Position numbers and translations under genes: made by a program
Origin: Capitella teleta
Taxonomy: Eukaryota > Annelida > Polychaeta > Capitellidae
NCBI GenBank assembly: GCA_000328365.1
Contig: KB305005.1
Location: 390,992-454,991, forward strand
Reading direction: 5' to 3'
Length of the DNA: 64,000 nucleotides
The notes under the pieces: generated by a model
Seen by the model: the letters and a program-made list of their open reading frames with translations, nothing else
Told to the model about the DNA's origin: nothing
Database searches by the model: none
Shown: in pieces, positions 58,139 to 64,000 of the stretch
Layout of the letters: every line of letters begins with the position of its first letter
How positions within the stretch are numbered: position 1 is the stretch's first letter

Positions 58139-60783
58139 CAGATGTCGTGATATTTTTAATGCATTGTCCGGTTAAGTGTTTTCAATTGCCTTTTGTAATT
58201 TACAAAAAAAATATTATTGTATGCTATAGTTTGCTAGTATTTTATTTCTTGTATTGTCTTGTATTATTTTGAGTGTATATAATTATCTCTCTTCTTTTTT
58301 TTTCACAACTCTACAAAGAAAAGAATGGGATCATCAATTCGTACATTGTTTTATGGTGATTTGATTTCAAGTCCAAGTCCTGGCATCACTTCAGCCCGCG
58401 TAGAAATCTACCTAATTTTGTTCTCTGGATGTTGACAAGTACGTTATCGAGTCGAGACTAGAAAAGAACGTCACCTCGTACAAAGAGCAATAGTGATGCT
58501 AAACCAATACTAGGCCCCTAAATGCAACCAGAGCACTTGGAATCGAATACACACTCCACAGACTTGTTAATAATTAACACGAACATAATTTCTTGGAATT
58601 GCCATGTATATATAAAATTATGTCTGTATATACATGTACATTTACGTGTACCTAGGACCTATATACATATACATGGGAGGCATGGATACTGAGCTTATGG
58701 CGAAATGCTCTGCATGTAGCTGTATCAATGAACTTGAATTCTCTCTTTTGTATATGTAAACTAGTATATGCATGGATTGCATGCACACGAACAGTAAAAG
58801 GATGTACTAAAAGGATGTACAACAGCTCTCTTGTGACACCAAAGGCGGGTGGGAAGGGCAAGGTCACTGACTCCATGTTTCATTCGTCGCGAATTGAATT
58901 CCTTGTACGCGTACATGTCAGAGTCCAACGTCGTCACGCTGAAGCATATTTGTGTCGCTGTGATCCTCTGCACGTATTGTAAAACAGGCATGAGCCAATG
59001 TTAAATTATGAAGTAATTAGTGAATGGGTTGGGTTATGGGGAATACCGGATTCGGTGTGTGTTATGAGTGAATTTACGAGACCACAGTAAGACCATCAGT
59101 CAACGAGGCTAACAAGACGAATGCTGACGATGGGAGAAGTGAGAAGTAGAGCGATATCTGCATCCTCGCTTCACTCCGAAACCACAATCACATCGCCGCA
59201 AGGCACCGAGCACCAGGCCGGAAGTGCCAGGGACTAAAGAGGAGGACATTGAACCCACGGGCGATGTAGCAGGATGGGGATGAGGTGGCAATGGAAAGTG
59301 AAAAGGGGAGGGGTGGATGAGGAAAGACTGGAAGGAACTGGTTTCATTAATTAATGATTAAGAGGAGGAGTAATTAAGGAGAAGAGGAGAGAGTCAGAAT
59401 ATGTGGTGTGGTGATATGTGGTGGAGAAATATGCCAGAAAGAGAGGAGGGAGAGGAGAGACAGGGAGGATGCTATAGTGTAAATAAAATAAATCATGTGC
59501 ATATATTCCTGACAGGCATATTAGCCAGCGACCACAAGTCGTGATCGAGGAATCATGCTTCCCACCGCTCTGAATTGTTATGCAATGGTCTTTGAGTGTC
59601 GAATTAATATACTGGTCACTCATTGACGTGCAGTCTCGTTGCTTACTTTCTTGTCTCATGTGCATGTTGGGTGGCTGCTCAGATCAATGGAATCCATTCA
59701 GGTAAGTTTCCTCTGCGAGTGAATGGAATTTTTCTCTCTCGCTGAGTTTCTTTAACCACACAAAGAGGCAGGAAGGTGTTGCATTTACCTGTGCAGCTAC
59801 AGGTAACCGCAGATGAAGTATAACATGCAGGGTGTCGTCAATTCGGGATTTCACCGGTGGTTTTCAAGGTAATTATGCACCAATCACATCACCAGTGACT
59901 GATGTGGCGTCATAAATGCCTAATGATGGAGATAAACGTACATTTATATACGCACGGCTACACGCACTATATACTGGCACACTATTTGTGCAGTACTCAT
60001 GAGGTAGCAGGTGCAATGACCCATGCATATAGGTTCATGCATAGGCATATAGGCATATGTATGATGTACATGGAAATGAATATACAATTGTACACGAGTT
60101 TTAAGGTGCAAATGATGAGTGAATTTGATTTAAAACACACAGAAAACATAATTATATAATTTGCACTGCCTGAGGTAAAAGGGCTAAAGAACTTGGAAGC
60201 TCACTGCACTCGAGGAAAGTCGTCTCGATTTGCAAGCGCGAGATATTTGTACTAATATTAATACTTGTATTAATCATAATTATTGAACAAAAATAAATGA
60301 GTGAAAAAAAAATATCATAGCGCCATAATATCCAATAAGTGTTCATTTGCGGTTAACGGGATAATAATTGGAATAACAAGAAGAACAGAATTAAAACATT
60401 AATGTCAAAGAATCATTATTTTTTGTTTACACTTTGCCCCAAACAAAGAAAACCATCCTGAGTGCGCACGAACTGTCTAAATGTCGTTTCTCGAGAAATC
60501 CGGGAAATTTTGTTTTCTGGCGACGCACTGAGTGAGCGTGCATCGGCGTCGTTAGTGACCGGGGTCAATGCGTCCACGCTCTGGGCGAACAGGTTAATGA
60601 GAAGAACAATAAACTATTGTCACATGGCATATGCTTGTATCAGCGCTAATTATTATGTATAATGCGCACTTGCGAATGTTTCGTCAAACGTTCAGAATAA
60701 GCATTCTGACGCTTCGAAAGGCGTGTATTTAATCAGCCCTTTATTTATTTATATAATATTAATTCAGTAATTATTTTAGTAAT

Positions 60784-60834
60784 TAATTGAAATTCATTAT
60801 TAATTGAAATTCATTATTAATTGAAATTCATTAT
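60784..60834. repeat. 17-bp tandem repeat, three copies
   Basis: Three exact tandem copies of TAATTGAAATTCATTAT start an AT-rich, low-complexity tract that runs on to about 60970 with ATTAATTAATTGATT-type repeats. Confidence 0.95.
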
Positions 60835-61305
60835 TTAACTATTTAACTACTTAATTATTTAATCGATCAATTATTTAATTGATTACTCGATTAATTAATC
60901 AATTTATGTATATTATATTTATTATTAAATAAATTTTATTTTATTAATTAATTAATTGATTAATTAATAAAATGATAGTCTACAATGAACGAAGTGATTT
61001 GTGGTGCAGAGGGGTTGATGCACTGTTGTGGCATGACAACGGAGAACGCTGTTTGGTTGAAGGCTCCAGTCGTGGTATAATGCGACTAAATTAGTAAATT
61101 GTATAAAGCACAATCGGATCTTTCATGTTTGATTTTGTTATCTGGGAGAGAAATGATTAATACAAATTACACAACCATAACTGAGTAATCCTGAAGCAAT
61201 ACTTCAAATTTAGGCCCCGATCTCCATACAAAACATCGCGTACGTGTTACAATCATATCCAGTTTTCAATCAAATGTAGTTAAATAGTTGATTTTACCTG
61301 TGCAT

Positions 61306-61460
61306 CAGTTAAGGGTGAATGACATTTGTCATTGCTGGGTTTAGCTGCTTTGTTTAGTGCGAGCGACAGATTGGGAGTCCGGGTTTTCCCCCACTCTGGT
61401 CGATTAGTCTGAAGGGGTTATTTGGTCTCTTCAGTGTCTATTAGAGGCCGTAACATACAC
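61306..61460 (-). mobile_element. SINE-like repeat type B, copy 1
   Basis: About 155 bp, roughly 95% identical by eye to 62452-62606. A central GTTTTCCCCCACTCTGGTCG segment resembles the body of the tRNA-SINEs at 15.0 and 48.7 kb (GTTTCCCCCTACTCTTATCG), so orientation is taken as minus. No tRNA head is present, suggesting 5' truncation or a headless relative. Confidence 0.7.
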
Positions 61461-62451
61461 AACGTGTTATTGCATATTACTGTTTTGTTTGATTTGTACA
61501 AGTTTTCATCGGTTGTCAAAATGCGACGCTGCCATCATGTCTTGTCATTGCTGCGGTCGTTGAGATGAATCAACGATCGAGCCACGAGGAAAAACTTGGA
61601 ACTACTTTTATTAAAATACAAATCATTGCGCATAGTTACAGCTTGATCATCTGCTGACATAACAATTACTTGAATGTTTAAGTCACTGGTGTGTGTGCCG
61701 TTTATATACATATATGTTTATATTTGAGGCCCTTTTGTTTTGAAACGGTTAAACGGTGGTGCATGTTGTAAACCGTTAAGGATAAAAGCGAGTATAGAGT
61801 AATTCTGCTCTAATGGTTTAATTTAGCAACAATAAAACTCATCGGTTCCGCTTCACAATGCATGATATATCACGTGTATTGTCACGTAAGCAAAATTATT
61901 GCACACGACAGCACATAGCACGAAGTGATACATTACTCGCGTAATTATGTCATACTTCTAATTTTAACCAATTACTCGCATTCAAGAAATATAAATTTAG
62001 CCGACCCTTTAACAGCATTCCTGAGATAACCATATTTTGATTTCTTGAGTTTTGAAGATTTGCAATGTATTTACTTATTTCTATTTAAACGTTGACATAA
62101 TAGCAGTCGTTTTTGTAAGGAAATTCCGTCTCTTTAACAAGGTTATGATTTCTGTATATCCATAAGTATACGGTAATTTCCAGGATTTTTACAACGTTAG
62201 TAATGGATATTATTAGACCATTAGTGTACGCATTTAAATAAGGAAATTTCCACCCACTCATTGTTATGAGAATGGAAAGCCCGGCCCTCTCGACCAAGCG
62301 GTGCTGCAATTGGTTGCTATGCATAGCAATCGTTGGTTTAAGAATTATCGAGTGCTGCGAATTACAAGTTCTTATCATGACTAGAGTTCCTTAATTAAAT
62401 CATAGAGGTACTCTAATCATGACAACAGACAAACACGTCCAGTAGTAAGAA

Positions 62452-62606
62452 CAGTTAAGGGTCAATGACATTTGCCATTGCTGGGTTTAGCTGCTTTGTT
62501 TAGTGCGGGCGACAGATTGGGAGTCCGGGTTTTCCCCCACTCTGGTCGATTAGTCTGAAGGGGTCTTTGGTCTCTTCAGTGTCTATTAGAGGCCGTAACA
62601 CACACC
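62452..62606 (-). mobile_element. SINE-like repeat type B, copy 2
   Basis: Second copy of the repeat at 61306-61460, in the same orientation, starting CAGTTAAGGGT and ending near GAGGCCGTAACA. It differs at a few bases, including a short length difference after AAGGGGT. The copies are about 1.15 kb apart with unrelated sequence between, so they are separate insertions or the edges of a larger element. Confidence 0.7.
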
Positions 62607-62765
62607 ACTCCTCGATAGTGATCAACTGAGAGTTTACGGTACACGTTAACAAATAAACTCAGTAGACCTACAGACAATCAAAATATAGGCCGATGCATGT
62701 ACAAGATATTCATCGAATGCGACAGCGTTATAGACTACCTACGTGTATATACCCTATGATATTAA

Positions 62766-62856
62766 AGGGTCTCTAGAGTACATGTATTCTAGAGACCCTC
62801 AAAATACGTGGCTCACGCATATATACGTGGCTCACGTATATATACGTGAGCCACGT
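62766..62856. repeat. Two adjacent large palindromes
   Basis: The first (62766-62799) has 12-bp arms AGGGTCTCTAGA / TCTAGAGACCCT around a loop containing the palindrome TACATGTA; only one base pair in 17 mismatches. The second (62825-62856) is a perfect 32-bp palindrome with half ACGTGGCTCACGTATA. A 19-bp copy of its left half (ACGTGGCTCACGCATATAT, 62806-62824) directly precedes it. Cruciform-capable DNA; function unknown. Confidence 0.95.
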
Positions 62857-64000
62857 GGAGTCGTGACTCGTGGATAGCTAGTGGGTCGGATTTATGCGTT
62901 GGTTTAGTCGCTTAATACCGCCAAATGAACACATTTGGTTACATCATAATTCACAATAATCATAGCTCTTTTCCCGCAACATGGCGCTATTACAATTTTA
63001 CAAATAAAAGACTACACTAGTAGGCCTCAACCACAGAAATGTAAATTTCATGTTGTACTAGCTTATTCGTTATACATATAACTCCTGGCCTCTTAACTCG
63101 GCTTTGGTGCTTAGACCTACGACCCGTTCAAATTGTGATCAAATGGAGGCCTAACAGGCTTCGGGTGATAGGGTAGCTAATTGACAAGAAAGCTGAATTA
63201 CAAAACGGTTGAAAGCTGGGAATCACCACAGACACGTCGTTTCAAGGGATTGCACATAGAGCATTGCTCAATGGGATAGAAACCATTGGTCTATGCACGG
63301 AAGTAAAATAGGGTCTATGACTCATGCAGATGACTATTGAGACTCCCGGTCAGGTAGTTTGCAATAATTAACCATCTTACTTGGAAATCTCCATTCGTTC
63401 CACCTGAAATTCCGAGTATTGATTTTATGGTTATGGCACACGTACTCAGAGGCTTTCCCACTAAGGTATTATGTTATAACTAATAACCTCGCGTTCTGTG
63501 TTGCACGATGCAGGTTCGAAAACTTCGGAAGAATATGATGTGCTATGAAAATAGAAATAAAGGCGTTATGATTTTACCCTCGCAGTGCGTTGAAGTGCGT
63601 TATGATTTTGTGTTATGCATGTTCTTATAAGGCGTTATGATTGTGCCTTTTGATGTGCTTGAGATGAAAAGAGGACATAAGCAAGGTTTGTCAACCACTG
63701 GGTTGAGTAGCTTCAATTCCACATCAGTTTGTTGAGTCATTGGATTCAAGTCAATCCAATCTTCTTGGGTTACAGCTATCATGAATTGGTAAGTGGTGCA
63801 ATAAAGGCGAGGTCGAAGATATTCGGAGCAGATTCAGCACGTGCTAAAACGTTAATCAAAGCTTCTAATATTCTGTATTGCATCGAAGGCAATAGAAGAC
63901 AATGATCAATCCGCATGCATGCCTAGTAATTCAGTATTGGTGGTTTGCTCAGACACTTAACGGCTTAGTGCTCACACTCCAATATAGATGTGAATTTCTC

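Larger units (their letters stand above)
56638..64000. other. Right-hand 7.4 kb without a convincing gene
   Basis: Contains the TNF-like promoter side (GC-rich to about 57.3 kb), four TACCGG(A)TT words at 58020-58110 beside a T run of about 29 (58110-58138), an AT-rich tandem repeat (60784-60834), two SINE-like copies (61306, 62452), a TTGCTATGCATAGCAA palindrome near 62314, large palindromes (62766-62856) and three GCGTTATGAT words (63563-63641). The open frame at 56664-57047 (127 codons) has no family features and probably reads promoter DNA. Confidence 0.55.

Noticed and set aside
60784-60834. CRISPR-like array
   Set aside because: Repeats are directly tandem without unique spacers, in a eukaryotic AT-rich tract.

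Overview
The window is animal (metazoan) nuclear DNA. It holds spliced genes with GT-AG introns, most of them only about 50-70 nt, plus AATAAA poly(A) signals, tRNA-derived SINEs, LINE debris and DNA transposons. Recognisable genes include a CECR2-like bromodomain protein, POLR1F, CKAP5/XMAP215, ACSS3, an FKBP4/5-type immunophilin, a THAP plus C2H2 protein, an Ikaros-like zinc-finger protein and a TNF-superfamily ligand. Many very short introns, AT-rich spacers and enriched TACATGTA octamers fit a compact-intron marine invertebrate such as a sponge, but the sequence alone does not fix the phylum. Nothing suggests bacteria, virus or plasmid.

Layout. 0.39-1.1 kb: probable small secreted-protein gene (-). 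3.82-12.2 kb: CECR2-like gene (+), N-terminal exons not found, one 5.6-kb exon coding a huge disordered P/M/G/Q-rich tail. 12.7-14.2 kb: POLR1F (-), convergent with CECR2. 14.2-20.7 kb: spacer with a SINE, an 878-bp inverted-repeat transposon and a promoter-like patch. 20.77-30.8 kb: CKAP5 (+), with a Tigger/pogo-like element in its largest intron. 31.2-31.9 kb: possible TTAA-flanked MITE. 33.1-43.5 kb: ACSS3 (-), with two long introns and a LINE reverse-transcriptase relic. 43.8-45.9 kb: FKBP4-like gene (+), head-to-head with ACSS3 and having two possible C-terminal exons. 46.7-49.3 kb: THAP-C2H2 gene (-). 51.8-53.8 kb: Ikaros-like gene (-). 55.3-56.6 kb: TNF-like ligand (-). 56.6-64 kb: no convincing gene, but SINE pieces, tandem AT repeats and large palindromes.

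The genes are mostly housekeeping and regulatory and do not form one pathway: chromatin (CECR2-like), rRNA transcription (POLR1F), microtubule growth (CKAP5), mitochondrial acyl-CoA activation (ACSS3), HSP90 co-chaperone (FKBP), DNA-binding factors (THAP-ZnF, Ikaros-like) and signalling (TNF). I found no evidence of a wholly new multi-gene system. The most unusual items are the modular CECR2 tail with histone-H1-like blocks and a 13-copy 33-bp repeat, in-frame stop-free mini-introns in the same gene, alternative FKBP C-termini, a dispersed GCGTTATGAT word far above chance, two SINE types sharing a core, and paired large palindromes near 62.8 kb.
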